Origin: Saprospiraceae bacterium
Lineage (GTDB): Bacteria > Bacteroidota > Bacteroidia > Chitinophagales > Saprospiraceae
Direction of reading: 5' to 3'
Assembly (NCBI GenBank): GCA_027488935.1
Contig: JAIYAP010000043.1
Coordinates: 1-63,958 of the forward strand
DNA length: 63,958 nucleotides
Positions within the stretch are counted from its first letter, which is position 1, and every line of letters starts with the position of its first letter. This document shows positions 33,899 through 42,226 of the stretch, one piece after another. The notes beneath the pieces were generated by a model. That model saw only the letters and a list, made by a program, of their open reading frames with translations, had not been told where the DNA came from and made no database searches. A program made the position numbers and the translations under genes.

Positions 33899-35647
33899 CT
33901 ATTCCATTTTCACCACCTTCCCGCTTTGCACTGCCGCCCCGCGCAGGTACATGCGCCACGCGTACACACCCGCAGGCACCTGCGCGAGGGGAATATTTGT
34001 AATAAAATCTTGTAAATCAGTGGCATACATTTCCCGGCCGAACAAATCATACAACACAAAATGCGGGGTGCTGCCTACTTGTGCGGGTAGTTCGATGCGG
34101 AGGATGCTGGAGAAGGGGTTGGGAGATACTTTTACTTTCGGAATGGCAGGCAATTGTTCCACCCCGATGGTGCCTACATTTATTTGCCGACAAAAAGTAT
34201 CCGAAGCGTGGGCGTTGCCGGCAATGAGGCACACCGGATAATTACCTGTTGCAGCGTATGTGTGCACCGGATTTTGTTCCTGGCTGCTATTGCCATCCCC
34301 GAAAGTCCATTTCCAAAAGGTAGGGGCATAACTGGTCAAATCCGTAAAGGTGATTTGCTTGATATTTAGGGTGTCTTCGATATCATACCGGAAAAGCGCC
34401 TGGGGAAGGTTATCAATGCCCAAGGTGTCACAGGCAGTATCATCCATTGGGCCCAGCCGATAGTGTGGGTAATAGAGGTTAGCACCATGTACCGCTGTGG
34501 GAAGCGTAACGGCAAGTTGTTGTACCGCGCAGTCAAGCCCTTTTCGATTTGGGAAATGGATTACATGCATATACCGTGTATCCCCAGCCCAGATGTATAG
34601 CTTACCATCCGGCGCATGTTGTAGAAGTCCAAAGACGGGTATATTGAGTGTATTTACCGGGCCGGTATACACAGACACAGTTTCTTTTGAGTTTTCAATA
34701 TCATTGGCATTGAGGTCGTACTGAAGCAACATTGTATTATTCTCTGAAACTGTATATAAAAACCGGCCATCTGGAGAGAATTCAACGCCCCAATTCCAAT
34801 TGTCGGAAACCCGCTCGATCAAAGCATTTTCCGCCAATAACCCCGTACATCGATCAAAGTTATAAAGCAATACGCCGGTTCTGCAGGCATTGATGGCATA
34901 ATGATTACCATCAGGTGAAAAAGTACTCCAGCCACAAAACCAGCTGCCATCCACCGTTGGGTTGTTGATTTCCTGCGTCCAGGGCCCTTCCAAACCTTGC
35001 GGTGTTAACAACCACCGATAAAATAAATTTTGTTGATTATCAGCTAATAGAATCCACCAATCCCGGCCATTGGCGTGTTTGTTGGCGCAAGCCGTTTGGT
35101 AACATCCTTCCCTTAAAAGATGGTTTTTTTCTACCAGTTGACCTTGCCCGTCGTTGAATTTCATATCCACGATATGGTAGGAAAAAAACGGCATTTCACA
35201 GGGCTGAGGATTTACAAAAAAATTATCGCTACAACTAAAAACTATAAAACTATCTTTAGCATAGAGTGGCAGCGAAAATAACGATTGGATAGTCGATAAA
35301 GCATGAAAACCGTCTTTCTTACAATAATAGTTGTCTGGCAATAAATATTCATTTGTCCCTAAATTCTCCAAATTTTGTTTGTCGGCATTTTCAATCGTAC
35401 AGCCATTCGTATAAAATAATAATTTCCCTTTTTCGTCGGCTATTGAAATAATCGATCCAATTATGAGAAATTGGGTATTGGGTATTTCAATTTCAGGGGG
35501 AATTGAATTAAAGTTTAAAATAAAATTTGAGTTGTCGGGCGATACATATTCTTCCCCTTGTAACCATTGATAATCATGTTTTTGTGCGTAAATCAAAGGT
35601 GAAGTCAGTAGATGTATGAATGCGCAAAGCAATATTCTTCTTCTCAT
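33899..35647 (-). CDS. T9SS-exported PKD-domain protein with propeller-like N-terminal region
   Basis: A 582-residue exported protein (signal peptide MRRRILLCAFIHLLTSPLIYAQ). The body has propeller-like strands (F-S-P-D-G-N-H-Y-A; F-S-P-D-G-R-F-L-Y-T). A PKD domain follows (F-G-D-G-N-S-S-Q-E-Q-N-P-V-H-T-Y). The last 80 residues are a type A sorting domain (V-S-P-N-P-F-S-S-I-L-R-I; V-P-A-G-V-Y-A-W-R; final K-V-V-K-M-E). So it should cross the outer membrane through the T9SS and be released or surface-attached. Function otherwise unknown. Confidence 0.85.
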   Translation of the reverse strand: MRRRILLCAFIHLLTSPLIYAQKHDYQWLQGEEYVSPDNSNFILNFNSIPPEIEIPNTQFLIIGSIISIADEKGKLLFYTNGCTIENADKQNLENLGTNEYLLPDNYYCKKDGFHALSTIQSLFSLPLYAKDSFIVFSCSDNFFVNPQPCEMPFFSYHIVDMKFNDGQGQLVEKNHLLREGCYQTACANKHANGRDWWILLADNQQNLFYRWLLTPQGLEGPWTQEINNPTVDGSWFCGWSTFSPDGNHYAINACRTGVLLYNFDRCTGLLAENALIERVSDNWNWGVEFSPDGRFLYTVSENNTMLLQYDLNANDIENSKETVSVYTGPVNTLNIPVFGLLQHAPDGKLYIWAGDTRYMHVIHFPNRKGLDCAVQQLAVTLPTAVHGANLYYPHYRLGPMDDTACDTLGIDNLPQALFRYDIEDTLNIKQITFTDLTSYAPTFWKWTFGDGNSSQEQNPVHTYAATGNYPVCLIAGNAHASDTFCRQINVGTIGVEQLPAIPKVKVSPNPFSSILRIELPAQVGSTPHFVLYDLFGREMYATDLQDFITNIPLAQVPAGVYAWRMYLRGAAVQSGKVVKME

Positions 35648-35713
35648 GATTGCAGAAATTAATAAAATGGTACCACTGGTAAGGGGGCCAATGGTACCAT
35701 AATAGTGAAAAAA

Positions 35714-35896
35714 TTAATGTTGAAGGAGAACAGGTAAACTGGTTAGAACACCCTTTTCATTTCTGATAATCGCAAAATACAAGCCATTGGGCTGCGTAGA
35801 TAAGTCGATTATTTTTGTTGAAATGCCTTCGCTTTCGAGATATTGTACGGTGCTTCCAATTGCGTTGACGATGGTTATATTGATATTCAAATTCAT
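35714..35896 (-). pseudogene. T9SS type A sorting-domain fragment
   Basis: A 60-codon frame reads like the C-terminal part of a T9SS type A sorting domain: I-N-I-T-I-V-N-A-I-G-S-T-V-Q-Y, then I-D-L-S-T-Q-P-N-G-L-Y-F-A-I-I-R, ending L-P-V-L-L-Q-H. A stop lies just upstream, so the passenger protein is missing and no signal peptide is present. I read it as the surviving tail of a gene on the same strand as the PKD protein. The rest of 35648-36112 holds no supported gene; a small hairpin lies at 36058-36078 (8-bp stem). Confidence 0.6.
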
Positions 35897-36112
35897 CGGA
35901 CTTCAAGTTTAAAAAATAAGTATGCGTAGTAAGGGTAAAAGGATTAAGCAATCATACAATCCGGGCAAGTAAAGATTAGAGTGCATTAAAGGAAGAAAAC
36001 GTTGCATTCAACGCGCAAAACAAATGTAGGGGGGCGGATGATGTTGGCAAATTAATTAAATGTAAAATGCTTACATTTCTCAACAATTTAACCTTTAACT
36101 ACCTCAAGCCAT

Positions 36113-36970
36113 TTACACCAACACCGAAATCGTAATAATCTGCCGATACAACAGCACCGATAAAACAAAACCCAAAGCAATTACAACGCCTTTAAGCACC
36201 GACCAAACCCAGGCATCCCCATAAACCCGACGAACAGCCAAGGTTTGGTACACCGGCATAGAACAAATAAGAATCAGGAAAATATAACGCCCGTAATCGC
36301 GACTTACCCCAAATAAGGTAATAACGGCATGGATCGACAAATCGAATAAGATATAAAACGTCATGCCATGCATGGCAAAAATCAGCTGCGGGGCCAGCCA
36401 GGGCATTTTGCGCTGAAAAAGTAGGAAAATCAAGGTGCCCCAAAAAGGAATCAACATAAAAAGCCAGGATTTGGAGCGTTCTGAAGCCAGTTGCATCACC
36501 TGAGCTGTTGTATCGGCCGTGCTGCGTTGGCCCGCAGCTACCTTGCGGGCAATCGCCGCTGCAGCATCAAACTCAAAGGTATTGGCAAGGTGATCTTTCT
36601 GCTCCAAACCATACTCCAAATCCCGAATACTCGTAAAATACGCCGTTGCAGTAGGCAAAAAAAAGTAGAACAGCACGCTGGCCACCACGAATAATTGCAA
36701 GGGTTTCATATAACCCACCCGCCGACCGGCAATCCATTCGGCGGTTAAAAAACCGGGTTTTGCAAATAATAATGCCACACTGCGCATCAATTTTGAATCA
36801 AAATGGGCAAAATGCCACATGGTTTGGTCCAAAAATTTGCGCAGGCTAAAATCCCGCTCCGGAATGATTTTCTTTTCCCCGCATTTGCGACAATAATTTC
36901 CCTTCAACTTTGCACCACAACTGGCACAGGTTGCTTTTAAAATAGGATCATCGGTTGCTGAAGGCTCCAA
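36113..36970 (-). CDS. DUF3667 family membrane protein
   Basis: A 285-residue protein. The N-terminal zinc ribbon (C-A-S-C-G-A-K-L-K-G-N-Y-C-R-K-C-G-E-K), the segment F-L-D-Q-T-M-W-H-F-A-H-F-D-S-K and R-R-V-G-Y-M-K-P-L-Q-L-F are typical of DUF3667; about five hydrophobic segments follow. No ATG is available, so the start appears to be TTG at 36968-36970, 18 bp after the stop of the upstream gene. Role unknown. Confidence 0.82.
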   Translation of the reverse strand: MEPSATDDPILKATCASCGAKLKGNYCRKCGEKKIIPERDFSLRKFLDQTMWHFAHFDSKLMRSVALLFAKPGFLTAEWIAGRRVGYMKPLQLFVVASVLFYFFLPTATAYFTSIRDLEYGLEQKDHLANTFEFDAAAAIARKVAAGQRSTADTTAQVMQLASERSKSWLFMLIPFWGTLIFLLFQRKMPWLAPQLIFAMHGMTFYILFDLSIHAVITLFGVSRDYGRYIFLILICSMPVYQTLAVRRVYGDAWVWSVLKGVVIALGFVLSVLLYRQIITISVLV

Positions 36971-36988
36971 AATTGCAGGAAATCTACT

Positions 36989-37600
36989 TTACTTCAACTT
37001 GATCGATTGCGCAATTTTGATTTTCACATAATCCTTCAAAGTCGGCTCATATATTTCTTCCTCAATACAAGTCAGCGTAACTGCTTTGTCTTTAAAACTG
37101 GCAACCTGGTCTGAGCCTGGAAAAAACTGAAACCACCAAACTTTGTTTTCGCGACCATCCGAACCCTTGATGCGCAAATAGGAAAAATTACCGCTGGTCG
37201 CCACGCCCAAAAAGGTGCCCTCTAAGGTGGTCAACATTTTAACTTCCTGCTTTTTCCCTTCCGACATTTGACGCATCATTTTCTGAAATTTCGGGCAATT
37301 GATCACCGCTTCTGCGCCAATAATTTCGCCTACTTTCTGAAAATCTTCCTGAGAGGTCATTTCCAAGCCCATCTCTTTTTTAATTTCTTCCTTGAATTTG
37401 CTCACAACCGGAAGAATCACCAGGCCAATTTTTTCCATCGACTTTTCATCCCAGGTTTCTGAAATATCCTGTTTGTTCAATTCCTGACAAAATTCGTCTG
37501 AAAGTTTCTGACGCAATGTTTTTTGACCAAGCAATTGCGATGGCAAGCAACAAATGCCTATGAGGAAAAACAGGCCGAGGGTTTTGGTAATAGTTTGCAT
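36989..37600 (-). CDS. Secreted protein of unknown function
   Basis: A 203-residue protein with signal peptide (MQTITKTLGLFFLIGICCLPSQLLGQ). It is rich in Lys and Glu, with a C-terminal OB-like stretch (F-L-G-V-A-T-S-G-N-F-S-Y-L-R-I-K). I do not recognise a family. It precedes the DUF3667 gene by 18 bp, so they may be co-transcribed. The start is the ATG at 37598-37600. Confidence 0.6.
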   Translation of the reverse strand: MQTITKTLGLFFLIGICCLPSQLLGQKTLRQKLSDEFCQELNKQDISETWDEKSMEKIGLVILPVVSKFKEEIKKEMGLEMTSQEDFQKVGEIIGAEAVINCPKFQKMMRQMSEGKKQEVKMLTTLEGTFLGVATSGNFSYLRIKGSDGRENKVWWFQFFPGSDQVASFKDKAVTLTCIEEEIYEPTLKDYVKIKIAQSIKLK

Positions 37601-37741
37601 GAATATCAAGCGTTGATAAGTTAAAAATGTTCAAAGTGCTGAAACTTGGGCAAAGATAACAGGAAAAGCCCATAAAAAAGGCCGCCCGAAAGCAGCCTTT
37701 TAAAAGTAATCACAACCCAAAGCGGGCAAAATAAGCATTCT

Positions 37742-38068
37742 TTACACCGCAAAACTCTCCCCACACCCGCAAGTGCGCGAAGCATTGGGATTGTTGAACG
37801 AAAATCCTTTTCCATTCAAACCGCCCGAAAACTCCAGGGTCGTATTGAAAAGGTATAAAAAACTTTTCAAATCAGTGACCACTTTCACCCCGTTGTCTTC
37901 AAAAACCTGATCATTGGGCTTCTGCTCATTGTCAAAATCCATTTTATAGGAGAGCCCGGAGCAACCGCCCGAAGTCACGCTCACCCGAATAAAAAAGTCG
38001 GGCGCGATGCCGCTGGTTTGGCGCACATCTGTGATCTTTTCTTTAGCACTTTCTGCTACAAAAATCAT
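37742..38068 (-). CDS. iscA: Iron-sulfur assembly A-type carrier
   Basis: A 108-residue A-type carrier. The three conserved Cys are Cys36 (S-G-G-C-S-G-L-S), Cys100 and Cys102 (T-C-G-C-G-E-S-F). These proteins receive Fe-S clusters from the IscU scaffold and pass them to targets. Third gene of the iscS-iscU-iscA row, 39 bp after iscU. Confidence 0.93.
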   Translation of the reverse strand: MIFVAESAKEKITDVRQTSGIAPDFFIRVSVTSGGCSGLSYKMDFDNEQKPNDQVFEDNGVKVVTDLKSFLYLFNTTLEFSGGLNGKGFSFNNPNASRTCGCGESFAV

Positions 38069-38107
38069 AGTTCAAAAATTGAATTTAAGGCTAAAAACGG
38101 GCTTTTA

Positions 38108-38521
38108 CTAAGCGTGGGTCGTCGCTTCTGCCACGACAATGCCGTTTTTCTCCTGGTAATCTTTAATTGCCGCTTTAATCGCGTCTTCTGCCAATACCGA
38201 ACAGTGAATTTTCACCGGCGGCAAAGCCAGTTCTTCTACGATGTCCATGTTGTCGATGGTCATTGCTTCGTTGAGTGATTTGCCTTTCAGCCACTCTGTC
38301 GCCAAAGAAGAAGAAGCAATCGCCGAGCCGCAACCGAACGTTTTGAATTTGGCATCGCTGATTACACCAGTTACTTCATCCACCTCAATTTGCAAACGCA
38401 TTACGTCGCCGCATTCAGGTGCGCCCACGAGGCCAGTGCCTACATTTTTCGCATCTTTATTGAGGGTACCCACGTTGCGTGGATTTTTGAAATGTTCCAA
38501 TACTTTTTCGCTGTAAGCCAT
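38108..38521 (-). CDS. iscU: Iron-sulfur cluster scaffold IscU
   Basis: A 137-residue scaffold. Cys37 (A-P-E-C-G-D-V-M), a Cys in F-G-C-G-S-A-I-A and one in I-H-C-S-V-L-A are the cluster ligands; L-P-P-V-K is the chaperone recognition motif. It receives sulfur from IscS encoded 59 bp upstream. No HscA/HscB genes are adjacent. Confidence 0.95.
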   Translation of the reverse strand: MAYSEKVLEHFKNPRNVGTLNKDAKNVGTGLVGAPECGDVMRLQIEVDEVTGVISDAKFKTFGCGSAIASSSLATEWLKGKSLNEAMTIDNMDIVEELALPPVKIHCSVLAEDAIKAAIKDYQEKNGIVVAEATTHA

Positions 38522-38580
38522 TTTTTATGGTGTTAAGTTGGTGGTATGTTGTGTGATTGTCGGCAATAAAAACACGAAGT

Positions 38581-39801
38581 TTAGTGCGCCGACCATTCAA
38601 TTTTAGTCAAATCTACGCCGTCCTTGTACATTTCCCAGATTGGGCTGAGATCGCGCATGTGGTTTACACCGTTGGCAACCAGCGCAACCGCATCATCTAC
38701 TTCTTCGTCGGTCGTAAACCGTCCCAAAGAAAAACGAATCGAAGAGTGTGCCAAATCATCGCCCAGGCCCATGCCTACCAGTACATACGAAGGCTCTAAA
38801 GATGCCGAAGTACAGGCAGAACCCGATGAAACGGCAATGTTTTGGTTAAATGTCATCATCAAACCTTCTCCTTCTACATGTTTGAAGGAAATATTGGTCA
38901 CGTGCGGCATGCGGTTATCCACGTTGCCATTTACTTTGGTTTCTTCCAATTTCGTCAAAGTCGCCTCCAAACGGTCGCGCAATTTGCTCAAACGCTCAGC
39001 GTCCTGCTGCATTTCCAAGCGTGCAATTTCGGCGGCTTTGCCAAAACCCACAATACCAGGTACGTTCAAAGTGCCGGAGCGCATGCCGCGTTCGTGGCCG
39101 CCACCGTCCATTTGAGCGGTTACTTTTACCCGTGGGTTTTTACGACTTACATATAAAGCGCCTACACCTTTTGGTCCGTACATTTTGTGTGCAGTGAAAG
39201 ACATCAGGTGGATGCCCAATTCGCGGGGATAAGTAGGGATTTTGCCCACCGCCTGGGTAGCATCGCTGTGGAACAAAACGCCGTGTTTTTCACAGATTTC
39301 AGCAATCGCTTTCATCGGTTGTACCACGCCTGTCTCGTTGTTGGCCCACATGATCGAAACCAAAATGGTGCTTGGCTTGATGGCTGCTTCCAAATCAGCA
39401 AGATTTACCATGCCGTCTTCCTGCACTTTCAAATACGTCACTTCGGCACCCTGCTTTTCCAAGTGTTTGCAGGTATCCAAAATGGCTTTGTGCTCAATTT
39501 CGGTGGTAATAATATGGTTGCCTTTTTTGGCGTACATTTCATACACCCCTTTCAAGGCGAGGTTGTTGCTTTCAGTAGCGCCGGAAGTAAAGATGACTTC
39601 TTTGTCTTCCGATTTCAACAACTGGGCGATTTGCTCGCGGGCATAATCTACAGCGTCTTCCGCTTCCCAGCCAAACTGGTGGCTGCGGCTGGCTGCGTTG
39701 CCGTGCATTTCATAAAAATAAGGCAACATGGCGTCCACTACCCGCGGGTCGCAAGGCGTTGTGGAATTATTGTCGAGGTAAATCAAACGGCGCTTTTGCA
39801 T
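38581..39801 (-). CDS. iscS: Cysteine desulfurase IscS
   Basis: A 406-residue class V aminotransferase. The PLP Lys is in S-F-T-A-H-K-M-Y-G-P-K-G-V-G, and the catalytic Cys is in S-S-G-S-A-C-T-S-A-S-L-E-P. It removes sulfur from cysteine for Fe-S assembly. It leads the iscSUA row; its promoter element and a palindrome lie at 39820-39857. Confidence 0.95.
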   Translation of the reverse strand: MQKRRLIYLDNNSTTPCDPRVVDAMLPYFYEMHGNAASRSHQFGWEAEDAVDYAREQIAQLLKSEDKEVIFTSGATESNNLALKGVYEMYAKKGNHIITTEIEHKAILDTCKHLEKQGAEVTYLKVQEDGMVNLADLEAAIKPSTILVSIMWANNETGVVQPMKAIAEICEKHGVLFHSDATQAVGKIPTYPRELGIHLMSFTAHKMYGPKGVGALYVSRKNPRVKVTAQMDGGGHERGMRSGTLNVPGIVGFGKAAEIARLEMQQDAERLSKLRDRLEATLTKLEETKVNGNVDNRMPHVTNISFKHVEGEGLMMTFNQNIAVSSGSACTSASLEPSYVLVGMGLGDDLAHSSIRFSLGRFTTDEEVDDAVALVANGVNHMRDLSPIWEMYKDGVDLTKIEWSAH

Positions 39802-39819
39802 ATCGTGCTTTTCTTTTAT

Positions 39820-39857
39820 TTAGATTGAATCTAAGGCTTTTTCCGGCTGCAAATATA
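39820..39857 (-). promoter_or_regulatory. iscS promoter and leader palindrome
   Basis: On the minus strand the -7 element TATATTTG (39850-39857) lies 48 bp before the iscS ATG. The leader contains a perfect palindrome TTAGATTGAATCTAA (39820-39834), placed downstream of the promoter where a repressor would block transcription. Confidence 0.55.
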
Positions 39858-39917
39858 AACAGGTTTCCAACAAAAAGGTTTCGGATTTTAAATGTTTAAA
39901 AGCAGAATTTCAAACTG

Positions 39918-39925
39918 TACTTTTG
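39918..39925 (+). promoter_or_regulatory. -7 element upstream of the mutase gene
   Basis: TACTTTTG fits TAnnTTTG and ends 15 bp before the ATG at 39941. Confidence 0.5.
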
Positions 39926-39940
39926 CCCACAAACCTGAGT

Positions 39941-41077
39941 ATGCAAAACGTAACTGATTTTTTCGCCGAATTCCCCACCATTAGCAAGGAGCAATGGCTG
40001 GAACGTATTGAAAAGGACTTAAAAGGCAAACCTTTGGCCGATTTATACTGGTCAGTGGATGGCCTGGACCTCGATTCTTTTGGCCATGCTGATGATTTCA
40101 GCGCCCCGCCCCAACCGCTATGGGATTCCCCTAAAAGTTGGGAAATCTGTGAAAAAATTGAACAAACGGACCCTGTTTCGGCCAACCACCAGGCCATGGA
40201 GGCACTTACGTTTGGCGCGGAAGGCTTGTGTTTTCAGGTCAATACGCTCGAAACGGAGGCACTTGAAAGCATGTTCGCAGGCATTCACCTCGATTTTATC
40301 GGCCTGCATATTGGTTCCGACAACTGGAATGCGACCCCACCTGCGGCACTATTGTCCGAAATTGGCAGACTGGCCTCCGAAAAAGGCATTGACCCAGAAA
40401 CCTTGCGCGGTACGCTCGGGTACGCACCCGCGTTACAAACCGGCTTGGTCGACTGGCGCTATGCCTCCGAATTGATGGCTTATGCAAAAATGAATTTCCC
40501 GGGCTTTAAAATGCTGCGGATAAGCGACGAAAACGCGCCCCACCACGTCATCGATGCGCTGGCCCAAATGTTGCAACAAGCCCATCGGTGCCTTAAAAAA
40601 TGCGCCGCAGAAGGACATGCTGCCGAAAAAACCGCCCAGCAACTCTATTTTGACCTTTCGATCGGACAAAGTTATTTCCTCGAAATGGCCAAATTGCGCG
40701 CTTTGCACCTGCTGTGGCTCAACCTTTTGAAAGCCTGGAACATTGCTCCGATTGCGCCAACCTTGCACGTGCGTTTCCGACCCGATGTGTATACCGATGA
40801 TTTGTACACCAATATGATACGCGCAACCACCATGTCGATGGCAGCCGTGATGGGCGGGGCCGATCAACTGACCGTATTGCCGTATGATGCGGGCCGACAG
40901 GAAATTTCCGACTATCCGCAGGCCTTTGCGCGCCGAATTGCCCGAAATGTGCAACATTTGCTCAAAATGGAAAGCTATTTGGATACATTTGCCGATCCGG
41001 CTGCCGGCAGTTATTATATTGAACAAATGACCATGCAAATTGCAGATAAAGTCTGGGTTGCGGCGTTTAAATCATAA
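39941..41077 (+). CDS. Methylmalonyl-CoA mutase small subunit, short
   Basis: A 378-residue protein resembling the small (beta) subunit of methylmalonyl-CoA mutase: I-S-K-E-Q-W-L-E-R-I-E-K-D-L-K-G-K near the start, then T-L-G-Y-A-P, F-R-P-D-V-Y-T-D-D-L-Y-T-N-M-I-R-A-T, and D-P-A-A-G-S-Y-Y-I-E near the end. It stops soon after S-Y-Y-I-E, so the usual C-terminal extension is missing, perhaps by 70 residues or more. The large subunit (mutB) is not in the window. It may act as the non-catalytic partner of MutB, or may be truncated. The next gene starts 10 bp downstream. Confidence 0.8.
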   Translation: MQNVTDFFAEFPTISKEQWLERIEKDLKGKPLADLYWSVDGLDLDSFGHADDFSAPPQPLWDSPKSWEICEKIEQTDPVSANHQAMEALTFGAEGLCFQVNTLETEALESMFAGIHLDFIGLHIGSDNWNATPPAALLSEIGRLASEKGIDPETLRGTLGYAPALQTGLVDWRYASELMAYAKMNFPGFKMLRISDENAPHHVIDALAQMLQQAHRCLKKCAAEGHAAEKTAQQLYFDLSIGQSYFLEMAKLRALHLLWLNLLKAWNIAPIAPTLHVRFRPDVYTDDLYTNMIRATTMSMAAVMGGADQLTVLPYDAGRQEISDYPQAFARRIARNVQHLLKMESYLDTFADPAAGSYYIEQMTMQIADKVWVAAFKS

Positions 41078-41087
41078 TATTGACGTC

Positions 41088-41570
41088 ATGGAGGAACCGA
41101 TTTTTGAATTTGAAGGTATTTTAAACGGCGTTGAAGGCACGGAAGCGCTTTCTATTGACTTCCCTTATGATGTTTTTGAATTGTACGGTGCCAAAGGCCA
41201 GGTAAAAGTGAAGGTTACCTACGATGGCGTGCCTTATCAGGGCAGTCTGGCCAAAATGGGCACCGCCTGCCATTGGTTGCTAGTGCGCAAAGACATCCGC
41301 AAACTGATTGGTAAAAACGCAGGCGATGTTGTTAAGGTAACGGTCCAAAGAGACTTGGAAGAACGGATCGTGGATATGCCCGCCGAATTGACCGCCTTGC
41401 TGGCCGAACACCCTCCTTTGAAACAGTTTTTTGATCAATTATCTTTTACCAACCGCAAAGAATATGCCCGCTGGATCAGCGACGCTAAACGGCCTGAAAC
41501 AAGAGATAAACGGCTGGAACAAACCCTCGAAAAATTACAAATGGGGAAAAAGAACCCCACTGCACCCTAA
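41088..41570 (+). CDS. DUF1905 / YdeI-OmpD-associated family protein
   Basis: A 160-residue protein with an N-terminal DUF1905 beta-barrel (V-K-V-T-Y-D-G-V-P-Y-Q-G-S-L; W-L-L-V-R-K-D-I-R-K) and the C-terminal YdeI/OmpD helix (F-T-N-R-K-E-Y-A-R-W-I-S-D-A-K-R-P-E-T-R). The family has been linked to bacteriocin or peptide resistance in some bacteria, but that is unproven here. It starts 10 bp after the mutase gene and ends 26 bp before the FAH gene. Confidence 0.82.
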   Translation: MEEPIFEFEGILNGVEGTEALSIDFPYDVFELYGAKGQVKVKVTYDGVPYQGSLAKMGTACHWLLVRKDIRKLIGKNAGDVVKVTVQRDLEERIVDMPAELTALLAEHPPLKQFFDQLSFTNRKEYARWISDAKRPETRDKRLEQTLEKLQMGKKNPTAP

Positions 41571-41596
41571 TTTACGCGATTTTAACTGATCCGCAC

Positions 41597-42208
41597 ATGA
41601 AAATATTTTGCATCGGCCGCAACTACGCCGACCACGCCAAGGAACTCAACAATCCGATCCCAACCGAACCCATCATTTTTATGAAGCCGCTCACGGCTAT
41701 GATGGTGGGCAACAAACCTTTGTATTTCCCCGATTTTACCAACGATTTGCATTATGAAGGGGAAATTGTGCTGCGGGTTTGCAAAAATGGCCGCTCGGTG
41801 CAACCGGAATTTGCAAACCGATATTATGACTCAATCGCATTTGGCATCGACTTTACCGCCCGCGATTTACAGGATAAACTCAAACAAAAAGGCCAACCCT
41901 GGGAAATCGCGAAAGGGTTCGACCGCTCGGCCCCCATCAGCCCCTGGATTCCAATTGAAGAAATAAAAGATCGGAATGATATCCATTTTCAACTCAAAAA
42001 AAATGGAGAAGTAGTGCAGGATGGCCATACCCGCGACCTGATTTTTAATTTTGACACTTTAATATGTCATATTTCGCGGTACTTTACCGTGCAAAAGAGC
42101 GATTTGATCTTCACGGGTACGCCTGCGGGTGTAGGTCCTGTACAAATCGGCGACGTGTTGGAAGGCTTCATTGAAGACCGACACCTGCTCACTTGCGCCA
42201 TTCGTTAA
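41597..42208 (+). CDS. Fumarylacetoacetate hydrolase family protein
   Basis: A 203-residue FAH-domain protein of the short type. Motifs are C-I-G-R-N-Y-A-D-H-A-K-E-L, Y-E-G-E-I-V-L (metal-binding Glu residues), F-G-I-D-F-T-A-R-D and F-T-G-T-P-A-G-V-G-P. Likely acts on a 2-oxo acid or acylpyruvate (acylpyruvase or oxaloacetate decarboxylase type), cytoplasmic. The exact substrate is not visible. Confidence 0.88.
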   Translation: MKIFCIGRNYADHAKELNNPIPTEPIIFMKPLTAMMVGNKPLYFPDFTNDLHYEGEIVLRVCKNGRSVQPEFANRYYDSIAFGIDFTARDLQDKLKQKGQPWEIAKGFDRSAPISPWIPIEEIKDRNDIHFQLKKNGEVVQDGHTRDLIFNFDTLICHISRYFTVQKSDLIFTGTPAGVGPVQIGDVLEGFIEDRHLLTCAIR

Positions 42209-42226
42209 GCGTTTTAATACTTTTTT

